A stretch of 64,000 nt of DNA from an uncultured Pelagibacteraceae bacterium (GCA_902517865.1 CABYDT010000004.1:1-64000), one strand, 5' to 3'; positions 17,686 through 27,769 are shown, numbered from the stretch's first letter. The notes: generated from the sequence alone by a model not told the origin. Numbers and translations are program-made.

Positions 17686-18423
17686 TTATTTTTCTTTTAC
17701 TGAAACTTTAGAAGTTTTTGAGTTGTCAGTGGTAACAATATTTTTTTTTGCATCAATTATAGTTTTTTGTACTAAATCGCAATATAAATTTATAGACCGT
17801 CTAGCGTCGTCATTACCAGGAATGGGGAAAGTAATATTTTCTGGATTGGAGTTGCTATCTACTATAGCTACTATTGGTATATTAAGTTTTTTACCTTCTA
17901 AAACTGCTAATGATTCTATATTCGTATCTATTATAAAAATCATATCAGGTAATTTTCTCATTTTGCTTATTCCGCCTAAAGATCTCTCTAATTTGTCTCT
18001 CTCCACTGTCATTTTAATTAATTCTTTTTTAGTAAATCCCGTATCTTCTTTTTTTAAATCTTCATTTAATCTTTTTAATCTTTTTATTGAATTATTAATT
18101 GTATTCCAATTAGTAAGCATGCCCCCTAACCATCTATGATTAACATAATAACTTTCTGTTTCTTTTGCTAAGTTTGAAATAAGTTCAGAAGCCTGTTTTT
18201 TTGTAGAAACAAATAATAATTTTCCACCACTTGAAACACTTTTATGAATTTCAATTAATGCTTTATTTAATAGTTCTAAAGTTTGAGATAAATCTATTAT
18301 ATGAACAGAATTTTTTTCACCATAGATATACTGTTTCATTTTAGGGTTCCATCTAAATGTTTTATGTCCAAGATGAACGCCTGCCTCTAAAAGATCTTTT
18401 ATACTTACACTTGGTAAATTCAT
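17686..18423 (-). CDS. rpsB: 30S ribosomal protein S2
   Basis: Small-subunit protein that anchors S1 to the ribosome. The 245 residues carry the signatures LLEAGVHLGHKTFRWNPKMK at residues 11-30 and PDMIFIIDTN. The C-terminal tail is short and Lys/Ser-rich. It heads the rpsB-tsf-frr-uppS-cdsA-dxr-bamA-lpx run. A structured leader and a promoter lie in the 119-base gap upstream, consistent with feedback control by free S2 as known in E. coli. Confidence 0.97.
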   Translation of the reverse strand: MNLPSVSIKDLLEAGVHLGHKTFRWNPKMKQYIYGEKNSVHIIDLSQTLELLNKALIEIHKSVSSGGKLLFVSTKKQASELISNLAKETESYYVNHRWLGGMLTNWNTINNSIKRLKRLNEDLKKEDTGFTKKELIKMTVERDKLERSLGGISKMRKLPDMIFIIDTNIESLAVLEGKKLNIPIVAIVDSNSNPENITFPIPGNDDARRSINLYCDLVQKTIIDAKKNIVTTDNSKTSKVSVKEK

Positions 18424-18429
18424 AATTTA

Positions 18430-18493
18430 AACCGGTTACTCCACCGAGGAAACTACCACATAAGTGGACCGGGGGTTACAAACCACTTTCCTC
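18430..18493 (-). ncRNA. Candidate S2 (rpsB) autoregulatory leader RNA with a pseudoknot
   Basis: This is the one GC-rich non-coding patch of the window. In the rpsB transcript GAGGAAA (18493-18487) pairs with UUUCCUC (18452-18446). Inside lie alternative short helices, GGUU/AACC and CCAC-UUAU-GUGG. The loop sequence CCGGU (18472-18468) is complementary to ACCGG (18436-18432) beyond the stem, giving a pseudoknot that traps the GGUGGAG stretch just before the start codon. A competing hairpin CGGU-GGAGUA-ACCG would put the same GGAG in a loop. Pairings are read by eye; regulation by S2 is inferred from position. Confidence 0.7.
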
Positions 18494-18509
18494 TGCGAAT
18501 TTTTGAGAT

Positions 18510-18538
18510 TTTATAATTAAAAATAGCCTTTATTACAA
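18510..18538 (-). promoter_or_regulatory. Candidate sigma-70 promoter of the rpsB operon
   Basis: Reading the minus strand, TTGTAA and TATAAA are separated by 17 bases. Transcription would begin near 18503 and give an 80-base leader containing the whole structured element. It lies between the dnaE stop and rpsB, so the rpsB operon need not depend on dnaE read-through. Matches are 4/6 and 5/6 to consensus, and AT-rich DNA makes chance matches common. Confidence 0.5.
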
Positions 18539-18542
18539 GCAA

Positions 18543-21500
18543 TTAATTCTTAATATTAATATTAATACCCTTCGATTTTAGTGATTTTATGTCATCGTAA
18601 TTAACTTTTCTTGTTTTTAACAAACGAAAATTATAATAAAAGTTATTTTTTTTGTATTTTAAGTTTACGATAGTGGGTCCTACCTCATTTAGTAAATTTT
18701 TCTTTAAATTTTGAATATTTTCCTCACTGTCTATATATATATTTATTTCTTTAATATTTTTAGGTTGTAAATTTTCAATAAAAAAAACTCTTGTAACATT
18801 TATTCTTTCGGTTCCGTCTTTAGCTAAATCTTTTTTAACATTTATAATAAAGGAGTTACCAACCTTTAAATATACTCTATTGTCAACTAAATTTTCAGAA
18901 AATAGGAATAACTCAAACATTTGACTTAAATCCGTAAATTTTGCAATTGCATATGGACTGCCTCTTGCGGTTTTTTTTTCTTGCAGTTTCATTAGAGTTC
19001 CACTCAAAACGCATGTTTTAAGTTTTGAATTTAATTTGAAGTCTTTATATGTAATGACTTTTAAATCATCTAGCAAATTACTATGATTTTTAAGAGGATG
19101 CTCACTAACAAAAAAACCTATAGACTCGAATTCCTTTTCTATAATTTCAGACTCTTTCCATTGTTTTACATTATTTAAATTAATAACCTGAGAATTTTTT
19201 TCCTCTACAAAAAGGTTGAGATTTTCACTAGTAACCTCTGAAGTTTTAGATGCCTTTATTAAATCTGGCACACTCTCAAAAATTTTTCTTCTATTTTTTT
19301 CAAGACAATCAAAAGCGCCAGCTTTAATAAGTCCTTCTAATTGTAATTTATTTAAATTCTTACTTGAATTTCTTGATAGAAAGTCATTTATATTTTTATA
19401 TTTACCATTTGACTCTCTCTCTAAAACAATTTTTGAAATACTATCATAACCTACTGCTTTAATAGCAGATAAAGCGTAGTAGATTTCGTTTTTATTATTT
19501 GGTAAAAATTCTGAATAAGAGTTATTTATGCACGGCGGAAGTATCTTTAAGTTTAGTTTTTTTAATTCTTCATAGAATAAATTTAATTTATCGGTATTTG
19601 AGAGCTCAGTATTCATAGAGGCACAAAAAAAGTAGACTGGATAATGTTTTTTTAAAAATGCGGTTTGATAAGCTATTAACGCATAAGCAGCAGCATGGCT
19701 TTTATTAAATCCATACTGCGCAAATTTCTCAACTAATTGAAAAATAAATGTAGCTTGATCTTTAGATATTCCGTTGTTTATTGCTCCATCTATAAAATCT
19801 TTTTTTTGTCTTTCCATTTCTGCAGATTTTTTTTTACCCATTGCTTTTCTTAAAATGTCAGCTTTGCTTGCAGAAAAATTAGATAATGTTTGTGCTATTT
19901 GCATTACTTGTTCTTGATAAATAATTACTCCATATGTTTCCTTCAAAACAGTTTCTAATGTTGGATGTATGTAGTCTATTTTTTCCTTATCATGTTTTCT
20001 ATTTATATAAGTTGGAATATTCTGCATAGGTCCTGGTCTATACAATGCAACTAAAGCAATAATATCCTCAAATTTATTTGGTTTTAATTGCTTTAGTACT
20101 TCTCTCATACCAGAACTTTCAAGTTGAAAAATTCCCATAGTTTCTCCAGAACTTAATAGATCAAATGTTTCTTGATCATTTAAGGTAAGTTTTGAAATAT
20201 CAAAATTTGGATTATCTTTTTTTATGAAATTAACAGCTTTTTTTATCACAGTTAATGTCTTTAATCCTAGTAAATCAAATTTAACCAAACCAGATTCTTC
20301 AGATGACTTCATGTCAAATTGAGTAACGGGTATTGGAATATTAGAAGATAAATCTTTATATAAAGGAACAATTTTTTTTAAATCCTTGTCGCCAATAACT
20401 ATTCCTGCGGCATGAGTAGCAATATTTCTATATAATCCCTCTAATTTCAAAGAATAATTAATTAATTTTTTAATGTTTTGATCTTCTTTCTGTGCTTGTA
20501 AGATTCTTGGTTCTATTGCAATTGACTCAGCTAAGGATAGTGGCCTAGAAGGATCGAAAGGTATCATTTTACATAATTGATCCACCCTGCCATATGGAAG
20601 ACCAATTACTCGTCCAATATCTCTTAAAGCCATTCTCGCCTGCAATTTTCCAAACGTTATAATTTGTGCAACTTTATTTTGATATTTATCTTTCACATAA
20701 TTTATAACTGAGTCTCTTCCTTCCTGACAAAAATCAATATCAAAGTCAGGCATGCTAATTCTATCCGGGTTTAAAAAACGTTCAAAAATTAAACCAAATC
20801 TTATAGGATCTAAATCTGTAATATATAAACACCATGCAACTAATGATCCAGCGCCAGATCCTCTTCCTGGCCCAACTGGTATGGAGTTTTTTTTTGCCCA
20901 TTTTACATAATCTGAAACAATCAAAAAATATCCAGCAAATTTCATGTTAATTATCATTTCTAGTTCATATTTAAGGCGATTATTATATAATTTATCAAGA
21001 GAACTTTTAAATTTTTCATCAGTTATATTTTTAAATACAAAATTTTCTAGTCGATATTTTAATCCTTCGTATGCCTGTTCTTTAATAGCTAAATCAGGAT
21101 CTATATTATTATCTTTTAGATTTGGTAGTAAAGGGTGACTTTTTTTTGGAAAATATTTTATTTTTTTTATAAGATTAAAATTATTAGTTAAAGCATCAGG
21201 CAAATCTTTAAATAATAATTTCATTTCATCAGATGATTTGAAGTAATGTTCTGGTGAATATTTTAATCTTTTTTTTTCATTTACATAAGTTTTTTCACCT
21301 ACACATATATATGCATCATGGGCTTCATACATATCTTTCTCAATATAAAAAACTTCATGTGTTGCAATAATAGGTATTGATAATTTATCACTATAAAATA
21401 ACAATTTTTTTTCGATTAAATCATCGTTTACCTCTTTGTGTCTTTGAATTTCAATTAATAGATCCTCTTTTATTTTTTTTTTAATCTCATTAAGGAAAAA

Positions 21501-21953
21501 AACTAGATGTTCTTCTTTATTGTTAAGTATTAATTTATAACTCAAAGAGTTTGTTCCACCTGCTAATATAATTAAACCTTCACTACACTGTAATAAATCC
21601 TCAAATGAGCAATTTACTTCCTCATTTTCTTTCAATTCTAAATAAGATTTAGATGATAAATGAAGCATGTTTTCATATCCCTTCGCATCCTTGGCAATTA
21701 TTGATACTTTTCCAATTATATATTGATTATTATAATTTAGTTTAATATTAAGTTGATTGCCAATAATAGGTTGTGTTCCAACTTTTGTAAGCTCACTAGA
21801 AAATTCAAGTGCTCCAGATAAATTATTAGTATCAGATATCCCTGCAGCGTAAATTTTATTTTTTTTACAATGCTCAGCTAACTCAGATATTTTAACTGCA
21901 CCTTCACAAATTGAGTATTGGCTATGAGTTTTATAATGTATAAATTCTTTCAC
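18543..21953 (-). CDS. dnaE: DNA polymerase III alpha subunit
   Basis: Replicative polymerase. The 1136-residue protein begins with a PHP domain (HYKTHSQYSICEG at residues 6-18), continues into the C-family polymerase core with PVGPGRGSGAGSLVAW and the catalytic acidic motif PDFDIDFCQEGRD, then LVALYRPGPMQ, the helix-hairpin-helix region and a C-terminal OB fold (CVLSGTLMKLQEKKTARG). The start is GTG, chosen because it forms the GTGA overlap with the lolD stop and gives the usual N-terminus. It is the last gene of the ctaA-to-dnaE run; lolC-lolD-dnaE is a conserved alphaproteobacterial order. Confidence 0.96.
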   Translation of the reverse strand: MKEFIHYKTHSQYSICEGAVKISELAEHCKKNKIYAAGISDTNNLSGALEFSSELTKVGTQPIIGNQLNIKLNYNNQYIIGKVSIIAKDAKGYENMLHLSSKSYLELKENEEVNCSFEDLLQCSEGLIILAGGTNSLSYKLILNNKEEHLVFFLNEIKKKIKEDLLIEIQRHKEVNDDLIEKKLLFYSDKLSIPIIATHEVFYIEKDMYEAHDAYICVGEKTYVNEKKRLKYSPEHYFKSSDEMKLLFKDLPDALTNNFNLIKKIKYFPKKSHPLLPNLKDNNIDPDLAIKEQAYEGLKYRLENFVFKNITDEKFKSSLDKLYNNRLKYELEMIINMKFAGYFLIVSDYVKWAKKNSIPVGPGRGSGAGSLVAWCLYITDLDPIRFGLIFERFLNPDRISMPDFDIDFCQEGRDSVINYVKDKYQNKVAQIITFGKLQARMALRDIGRVIGLPYGRVDQLCKMIPFDPSRPLSLAESIAIEPRILQAQKEDQNIKKLINYSLKLEGLYRNIATHAAGIVIGDKDLKKIVPLYKDLSSNIPIPVTQFDMKSSEESGLVKFDLLGLKTLTVIKKAVNFIKKDNPNFDISKLTLNDQETFDLLSSGETMGIFQLESSGMREVLKQLKPNKFEDIIALVALYRPGPMQNIPTYINRKHDKEKIDYIHPTLETVLKETYGVIIYQEQVMQIAQTLSNFSASKADILRKAMGKKKSAEMERQKKDFIDGAINNGISKDQATFIFQLVEKFAQYGFNKSHAAAYALIAYQTAFLKKHYPVYFFCASMNTELSNTDKLNLFYEELKKLNLKILPPCINNSYSEFLPNNKNEIYYALSAIKAVGYDSISKIVLERESNGKYKNINDFLSRNSSKNLNKLQLEGLIKAGAFDCLEKNRRKIFESVPDLIKASKTSEVTSENLNLFVEEKNSQVINLNNVKQWKESEIIEKEFESIGFFVSEHPLKNHSNLLDDLKVITYKDFKLNSKLKTCVLSGTLMKLQEKKTARGSPYAIAKFTDLSQMFELFLFSENLVDNRVYLKVGNSFIINVKKDLAKDGTERINVTRVFFIENLQPKNIKEINIYIDSEENIQNLKKNLLNEVGPTIVNLKYKKNNFYYNFRLLKTRKVNYDDIKSLKSKGININIKN

Positions 21954-22627
21954 TTAGTAGAAATAACAGATCTATGTTTTATTGTTAGTTCTAAATCACA
22001 TTTATTCACAAGCTCTCTATTATGAGTTGCAAAAATTATAGTTCTATTTTCTTTTTTTAATTCTTTTAAATAATTTATAACTACTATGCTATTTTCATTA
22101 TCTAAATTTCCTGTTGGTTCATCTGCTAAAATAAGTTGTGGTTCGTTAATTAATGCTCTAGCTATAGCTACTCTTTGCTGTTCACCACCAGATAATTGCG
22201 ATGGAAAATAATTTGATCTTTCAGATAAATTAAATTTACTTAAAAGCTCCTTGCCCTTGTTATAACAAAAATCATATTTAAAATTATTATTATTTAACAA
22301 TGGAAGTATAACGTTCTCAATTGCGCTGAGGTCATTTATCAAATTAAAATTTTGGAATAAAATTGAAATGTTATCTCTTCTATATTTATTTTTTTCTTTT
22401 TGGCTAGAAATATCTAATCTTTTACCGTTCAGGTGATATTCACCATTTACCTTGCTATCTAGTAATGAAAGTATATGTAACAAAGTAGATTTTCCTGATC
22501 CAGAGGGACCTGTCAAGGCAACTAATACATTATCTGGCAATTTAAAATTTACATTATCTAAAATATTTATTTTTTCCACGTTTTCATAAGTTTTTGATAA
22601 ATTGATTATTTCTAAAAAATTATTCAT
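21950..22627 (-). CDS. lolD: Lipoprotein-releasing ABC transporter ATPase
   Basis: ATPase that powers extraction of lipoproteins from the inner membrane for transfer to the outer membrane. Walker A is [11 protein letters not shown], the Q-loop FQNFNLI, the ABC signature [14 protein letters not shown], Walker [13 protein letters not shown] and the switch His in FATHNREL. The 225-residue length is normal for LolD. It overlaps the permease gene upstream by 8 bases, making the partner assignment firm. FtsE or MacB-like ATPases share the fold, but the neighbour is of the LolC/E type. Confidence 0.92.
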   Translation of the reverse strand: MNNFLEIINLSKTYENVEKINILDNVNFKLPDNVLVALTGPSGSGKSTLLHILSLLDSKVNGEYHLNGKRLDISSQKEKNKYRRDNISILFQNFNLINDLSAIENVILPLLNNNNFKYDFCYNKGKELLSKFNLSERSNYFPSQLSGGEQQRVAIARALINEPQLILADEPTGNLDNENSIVVINYLKELKKENRTIIFATHNRELVNKCDLELTIKHRSVISTK

Positions 22628-23849
22628 ATTTAAGATTTATAATTGGATCAACTTTTGACGCTTTTATTGCAGGTATTAAAGAAGCTATCACTGATACTAA
22701 TATTGAAAATATACTTATTAATAAAATAGTTTTGAAATCTAAGTTGGTTGGCATCTTGCTCAAAAAATAAATTTCTGCTGGAAATATTTCAATATTTAAG
22801 ACATTACTTAAAAATAGCCTTATATTTTCAATATAATAAGAAACTAAAATTCCAAGAAATACCCCAAAGCTTGTACCTAAAATTCCAATTGACGAACCTG
22901 TAATCAAAAAAATTTTTGATATAGAAAAATCAGAAAAACCAAGTGTTTTTAAAATTGCTATTTCTTTACTTTTATTTTTAACAAGTATTGTTAACCCAGA
23001 TATAATATTGAAGGCCGCTACTATTATTATTAAAGTTAAAATTATAAACATAACATTTCTCTCTACCCTTAATGCATCATAAAATGTTTTATTATTATCG
23101 GTCCAATGATAAATTTGCTTATCATTAAGACTGTTTTTTAATAATCTTGAAACTTCTTTTGATTTGTTTATATTTTCTAGTCTTATTTCAATTTCTTTAT
23201 TATCTAATTTTGAAAAGTTATTCGATTGATCTAAGTTTCCAATTACATAATTTGAATCAAATTCGTATAATCCTGTCTCAAATAAAAAATTAACTTTATA
23301 TTTAAATGATTGTGGTAATGTACCTATAGGTGAAGTTTCGGTTTTGCTAGATAACAAAATTATATTGTCACCTTTATTTAAATTAAGTTTATTTGCCAAA
23401 TCGATACCAATGGCAATTTCATTATTAGAAAATTTAATTTCTCTAAACTGATTTTGTTTTATAACTTTTTGTAAATTACCAAATTCATTATCGTAACCTT
23501 TGAAAATTACACCTTGGCTTAAATTATCTCTTAAAATTAATCCAGATCCATTTTGGATAAGTGATATAGAGTTATATTTGATATTATTCTTATTTAATAT
23601 ATTTGCAATTTTATTATAATCTTGCTCACCTCTTCTAATATTTTCCACTGTTATATGAGGTTGAAAAGATAATAATTTTGAAATTAATTCGTCTCTAAAC
23701 CCATTCATAACAGACATAACAATAATTAAGGTTGCTACTCCCAAACAGATTCCAAAAAAAGAGAAGGCGGATATAATTTTTAATATACCCTCTTTTTTTT
23801 TTGGCTTTAAATAACCTTTTAAAATTAATTTTTCAGATTTGTTTAACAA
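22620..23849 (-). CDS. lolC: Lipoprotein-releasing system permease, LolC/LolE type
   Basis: Inner-membrane partner of LolD. It has the family layout: one N-terminal membrane span (ISAFSFFGICLGVATLIIVM), a large periplasmic domain of roughly 200 residues, then three spans from about residue 265. The core motif VERNVMFIILTLIIIVAAFNI and the IAILKTLGFS coupling helix are present. Only one LolC/E gene is here, so the complex may be a homodimer, as in other bacteria with a single hybrid permease. The start is TTG, the only reasonable initiator giving the usual N-terminus; it overlaps proS by 17 bases. Confidence 0.92.
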   Translation of the reverse strand: MLNKSEKLILKGYLKPKKKEGILKIISAFSFFGICLGVATLIIVMSVMNGFRDELISKLLSFQPHITVENIRRGEQDYNKIANILNKNNIKYNSISLIQNGSGLILRDNLSQGVIFKGYDNEFGNLQKVIKQNQFREIKFSNNEIAIGIDLANKLNLNKGDNIILLSSKTETSPIGTLPQSFKYKVNFLFETGLYEFDSNYVIGNLDQSNNFSKLDNKEIEIRLENINKSKEVSRLLKNSLNDKQIYHWTDNNKTFYDALRVERNVMFIILTLIIIVAAFNIISGLTILVKNKSKEIAILKTLGFSDFSISKIFLITGSSIGILGTSFGVFLGILVSYYIENIRLFLSNVLNIEIFPAEIYFLSKMPTNLDFKTILLISIFSILVSVIASLIPAIKASKVDPIINLKYE

Positions 23850-25167
23850 TTTTATATTCTTTTTCTAATATATTTATTAATTCTTTAATTTTAACTACTT
23901 TAGTTTCTTTGCCAAGTTCTTTAAATTCAAATTCGTCGTCTTTGTTTTTAGATCCAACAATAATTAGAAAAGGAACACCTATTAAGTCGAAATTTTTAAA
24001 TTTATTAGATGGATTGTTTTCTGTATCATCTATAATAACCTCAAAATTATTTTTTAAAAGATCCTCATAGAGTTTAAATGCTTTTTTAGAGATCGCGTCA
24101 TCTTTCCTACCTAAATTGATAATTGCTACATGGAATGGTGTAATTGATTTTGGCCATTTCATGATATTATTATTAAAATTAGCTTCTATAATCGCTCCAA
24201 CTAATCTTGAAACTCCTATACCGTATGAGCCCATGTAAACATTTACGTTTTTACCATCTTTTGAATTAACAATAGCATTTAGTGGTTTTGAATATTTTTG
24301 TCCAAAATAAAAAATATGACCTACTTCTATACCTTTTTTTATCATTTGTGACTTTTTGGCAGTTATTTTTTCAAATCTATCTTTATCATGCATTTCAGTT
24401 GTTGCAGAATAATATTTAGAATAATGATTTGAAACTTCTAAAAAAGAATTTTCAGAATATTTTAGATTTGAAGGGTCAAAATTTAAAATATCTTTATCTA
24501 AATAAATTTCACTTTCCCCTGTATCTGCTAATATGATAAATTCATGGGACAAATCCCCTCCTATGGGACCAGTTTCAGCTTTTGTTGGGATGGCTTTTAA
24601 TTCTAATTTTTGAAAAGTTTTTAAATAGCATAACATCATCCTGAAATATGATTTTTGAGCATCTTCTTCTGAAAGATCAAAAGAATATGTATCTTTCATC
24701 AAAAATTCACGACAACGCATGATACCGAATCTTGGCCTAATTTCATCTCTAAATTTCCATTGAATATGGTACAGCATTAATGGTAATGATTTATAAGATT
24801 TAATATTATCTCTAAATAATTGTGTGATAAGTTCTTCGTTCGTTGGTCCATATAGGAGTTCTCGATCTTGTCGATCTTTAATTCTTAACATCTCTTCTCC
24901 ATAACTTTCATATCTACCGCTTTCTCTCCATATATCTGATGATTGTATAGTGGGCATTAGCATCTCTATGGCTCCAGATTTGTCTTGTTCCTCTCTAACT
25001 ACTTTTTCTATTTTCTTTAAAATTTTATAACCTAGCGGTAACCAGGAATATATACCTGCTGAAGATTGGCGTATCATACCTATCCTTAACATAAGTTGAT
25101 GAGATTTAATTTTGGCATCAGATGATATATCTTTTAATACCGGTAAAAAATATTTAGATAACTTCAT
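23833..25167 (-). CDS. proS: Prolyl-tRNA synthetase, short alphaproteobacterial type
   Basis: Class II synthetase that charges tRNA-Pro. The 444-residue form lacks the large editing insertion found in the 570-residue E. coli enzyme, as is usual in alphaproteobacteria and mitochondria. Class II motifs are seen in the TNEELITQLFRDNIKSYKSL region, in RPRFGIMRCREFLMKDTYSF (motif 2) and in MGSYGIGVSRLVGAI (motif 3). The C-terminal anticodon-binding domain follows from about residue 345. The ATG overlaps the DUF1467 stop by 4 bases. Confidence 0.96.
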   Translation of the reverse strand: MKLSKYFLPVLKDISSDAKIKSHQLMLRIGMIRQSSAGIYSWLPLGYKILKKIEKVVREEQDKSGAIEMLMPTIQSSDIWRESGRYESYGEEMLRIKDRQDRELLYGPTNEELITQLFRDNIKSYKSLPLMLYHIQWKFRDEIRPRFGIMRCREFLMKDTYSFDLSEEDAQKSYFRMMLCYLKTFQKLELKAIPTKAETGPIGGDLSHEFIILADTGESEIYLDKDILNFDPSNLKYSENSFLEVSNHYSKYYSATTEMHDKDRFEKITAKKSQMIKKGIEVGHIFYFGQKYSKPLNAIVNSKDGKNVNVYMGSYGIGVSRLVGAIIEANFNNNIMKWPKSITPFHVAIINLGRKDDAISKKAFKLYEDLLKNNFEVIIDDTENNPSNKFKNFDLIGVPFLIIVGSKNKDDEFEFKELGKETKVVKIKELINILEKEYKIVKQI

Positions 25168-25421
25168 AATTTTGTTAGAAAATCTCTAATATTTATTACA
25201 TTAAAATATGATAAAATAAATATAATAGTAAACAAAATACTCGTTATTATTGTTGTATAAAATACTTTTTTTAAAATTCTTGGATTAGACGGAGCTCCTG
25301 GCTCTGTTCCAGGATAAATTTTTTTATCGTCTAATTGTGATTTTATCTTAAAGGGTAACAACAAAAAAAGAATAATCCACCATAATATAACATAAGTAAC
25401 TATGGAGCCCGTAATTGACAT
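25164..25421 (-). CDS. Small membrane protein, DUF1467 family
   Basis: An 85-residue protein of unknown function with two predicted membrane spans (residues 7-26 and 53-73) joined by a polar loop containing the conserved YPGTEPGAPSNPRILKK region. Members of this family sit next to proS in many alphaproteobacteria, and that is the case here. It overlaps both neighbours: one base with hom and four with proS. I can see no catalytic residues; a role linked to a neighbour is only suggested by conserved position. Confidence 0.85.
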   Translation of the reverse strand: MSITGSIVTYVILWWIILFLLLPFKIKSQLDDKKIYPGTEPGAPSNPRILKKVFYTTIITSILFTIIFILSYFNVINIRDFLTKL

Positions 25422-26713
25422 TAAAGTTTATTTTGATCTCTAATTCTAATTAGTACAGCTCTCTTAAAAATAGATTTATTTTTAGTAAAGTTTCTCATCG
25501 CTTTAATTACATTAATTTCTTTAGCATAATGCGTTATAACAACTATATTAGATAAATTATTTTTTGGCTTTTGAACTAGATTTCTTACCGAAATATTATT
25601 TCTTGCAAAAATTGTCGCGATTTTAGATAGAACCCCTTTTTTATCGTTCACAAGTATTCTAATATAATATTTACATTCATGGTTGTTGAAATTATATTTT
25701 TTAAAATTTTTTTTTGTTTTAGGACTATGTCCAAATGAGAAATCATCGTTGCCAACCATAATAGATGATATATCCGATATAATTGCTGAAGTTGTTGGGC
25801 CTTTTCCTGCCCCTTCACCTTCGTAAATTGTTCTTCCTATAGGTACACCATCCACAACTATTGCATTTGTTACACCATTTATATTCGCAATATCTAAAGA
25901 TGAAGGTATAAGGCAAGGATGGACTCTTTGCTTGATGTAATTACCAATTTTTTCAGATATTGCCAATAATTTAATCTTTAATCCTAATTCTTTAGCAAAA
26001 TTAATGTCGTCTATTGTAATATTAGTAATACCTTCAATTATAAAACCTTTATTTAATATTTTGCACCCAAAACAAATTGAACTTAAAATTGAAATTTTTT
26101 CTGCTGCATCTATACCTTTAACATCTGAACTTGGGTTGCTTTCCGCGTAACCTAATTTTTGGGCTTTAATTAGCGCATCTTTAAATGAAATATTATTATC
26201 TTCCATTTCAGATAAAATATAGTTTGTCGTACCATTTAATATACCATAGACATGAAAAATTTTGTTCGCTATGAGACCTTGTTTAATTGACCTGATAATT
26301 GGTATCCCGCCGCCGACAGATGCCTCAAATAACAAATTGACAGCATTTTTTTCTGCTAAGATAGATAATTGATCACCGTATTTTGCAATCAAAGATTTAT
26401 TTGCGGTAACAACATGTTTTTTATTTTTTAATGCTTCAAAAACCAATTTTTTGGCTATACCTTTATTTCCGCCAACTAATTCTATAATTATATCGATATT
26501 TTTATTTTTGGTGAGAAAAAGAGGGTTTTTTTCCCATTTGTTTTTTGATATTTTTATATTTCTTTTTTTTTTATAATTCTTAGCTGAAACTTTAAATATA
26601 TTTAATTTAAATCCTGTTTTTTTTTTAATAATATCTTTATTTTTATTTAAGCTTTTATATACTTCAGTACCTATATTTCCCAATCCAACTATAGCTAAAT
26701 TAAAAGTTTTCAT
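25421..26713 (-). CDS. hom: Homoserine dehydrogenase
   Basis: Reduces aspartate semialdehyde to homoserine on the way to threonine and methionine. Residues 6-16 are the Rossmann loop IVGLGNIGTEV. The catalytic region contains VTANKSLIAKYG, FEASVGGGIPIIRS, GILNGTTNYIL and the substrate-binding GYAESNPSSDVKGIDAAEK. A C-terminal ACT domain (about residues 345-425) suggests allosteric control by threonine. It is monofunctional, not fused to aspartate kinase. It carries two A10 tracts near its 5' end. Confidence 0.95.
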   Translation of the reverse strand: MKTFNLAIVGLGNIGTEVYKSLNKNKDIIKKKTGFKLNIFKVSAKNYKKKRNIKISKNKWEKNPLFLTKNKNIDIIIELVGGNKGIAKKLVFEALKNKKHVVTANKSLIAKYGDQLSILAEKNAVNLLFEASVGGGIPIIRSIKQGLIANKIFHVYGILNGTTNYILSEMEDNNISFKDALIKAQKLGYAESNPSSDVKGIDAAEKISILSSICFGCKILNKGFIIEGITNITIDDINFAKELGLKIKLLAISEKIGNYIKQRVHPCLIPSSLDIANINGVTNAIVVDGVPIGRTIYEGEGAGKGPTTSAIISDISSIMVGNDDFSFGHSPKTKKNFKKYNFNNHECKYYIRILVNDKKGVLSKIATIFARNNISVRNLVQKPKNNLSNIVVITHYAKEINVIKAMRNFTKNKSIFKRAVLIRIRDQNKL

Positions 26714-27718
26714 TTATGTTAAAGATAAGCTTTCCTCAAAATCAAATCTTATATTGAAATTTTGAACTGCCTGTCCACTTGCGCCTTTTAATAAATTATC
26801 AATTGAAGAAGATATTATAAATGAATTTGGAAGTCTATTTTCATTTATAGATATGTTGCAATAATTAGTATTAATAACTTCATTTGTATTAATTAATTTT
26901 TTTTTATAAAATCTTATAAATTCTGAATTTTTATAAAAATTTAATAAACATTCAGAAAGTTTGATTAGATTAAAGTTAGATTTTATGTATATTGTTGATA
27001 AAATTCCTCTAAATGTAGGTATTAAGTGAGGAGTAAAATTAATTTGTGTTTTATTATCGATATACATATTTAAATATTCCTCAATTTCCGGCACGTGTCT
27101 ATGATTAGACAGCCCATAAATAGCAATATTTTTTTCAATTTGAGGATATAATTTAGTATCTAAAGTTTTCTTGCCTGCTCCAGAATACCCAGACTTACTA
27201 TCAATTATAATTTCATTTGTATAAATCAAATTATCTTTTATTAAAGGTATCAAAGGTAATAAAACAGATGTAGGGTAACAACCTGGACATGCAATTAAAT
27301 TACTTTTTTTTATTTCATCTCTAAATATTTCAGATAGTCCATAAACTGCTTTTTTTAATAAATGTCTAGACTCATGTTTTTTTTTATACCAATTCTCATA
27401 GGTTACAGGATTTGATAATCTGAAATCTGCGGATAGATCTAAAATAACTAAATTTTCGTTAACGGATTTTATAATGTTTTGCGAATGCGTGTGAGGCATT
27501 GCAGAAAATAAAACATCACAATCATTAATTAATTTTATATCAATTTTTTCAAAATCAGGTAGTTTGTGTTTTTTAATTAGATCTATATCTTGACCCTCTA
27601 AATTATTTACAAACAAATGTCTAATTTCGACATAAGGATGTTTGATAAGTAATTTTATTAACTCCTGACCAACAAAACCTGATGCTCCAGCTATGCAAAC
27701 TTTTAATTTTTTATTCAT
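26714..27718 (-). CDS. argC: N-acetyl-gamma-glutamyl-phosphate reductase
   Basis: Third step of arginine synthesis, reducing N-acetylglutamyl phosphate to the semialdehyde with NADPH. The 334-residue protein has the nucleotide-binding loop IAGASGFVGQELI at residues 8-20 and the catalytic Cys in LIACPGCYPTSVLLPL. SAMPHTHSQ, DSKSGYSGAGKK and the C-terminal GASGQAVQNFN segment are also present. The argC-rpsI neighbourhood is conserved in relatives. hom follows directly with no gap. Confidence 0.95.
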   Translation of the reverse strand: MNKKLKVCIAGASGFVGQELIKLLIKHPYVEIRHLFVNNLEGQDIDLIKKHKLPDFEKIDIKLINDCDVLFSAMPHTHSQNIIKSVNENLVILDLSADFRLSNPVTYENWYKKKHESRHLLKKAVYGLSEIFRDEIKKSNLIACPGCYPTSVLLPLIPLIKDNLIYTNEIIIDSKSGYSGAGKKTLDTKLYPQIEKNIAIYGLSNHRHVPEIEEYLNMYIDNKTQINFTPHLIPTFRGILSTIYIKSNFNLIKLSECLLNFYKNSEFIRFYKKKLINTNEVINTNYCNISINENRLPNSFIISSSIDNLLKGASGQAVQNFNIRFDFEESLSLT

Positions 27719-27769
27719 AACAAATATTTATATTGATTTGCCTTAAAAACAATGAAATTGGAAAAATAA

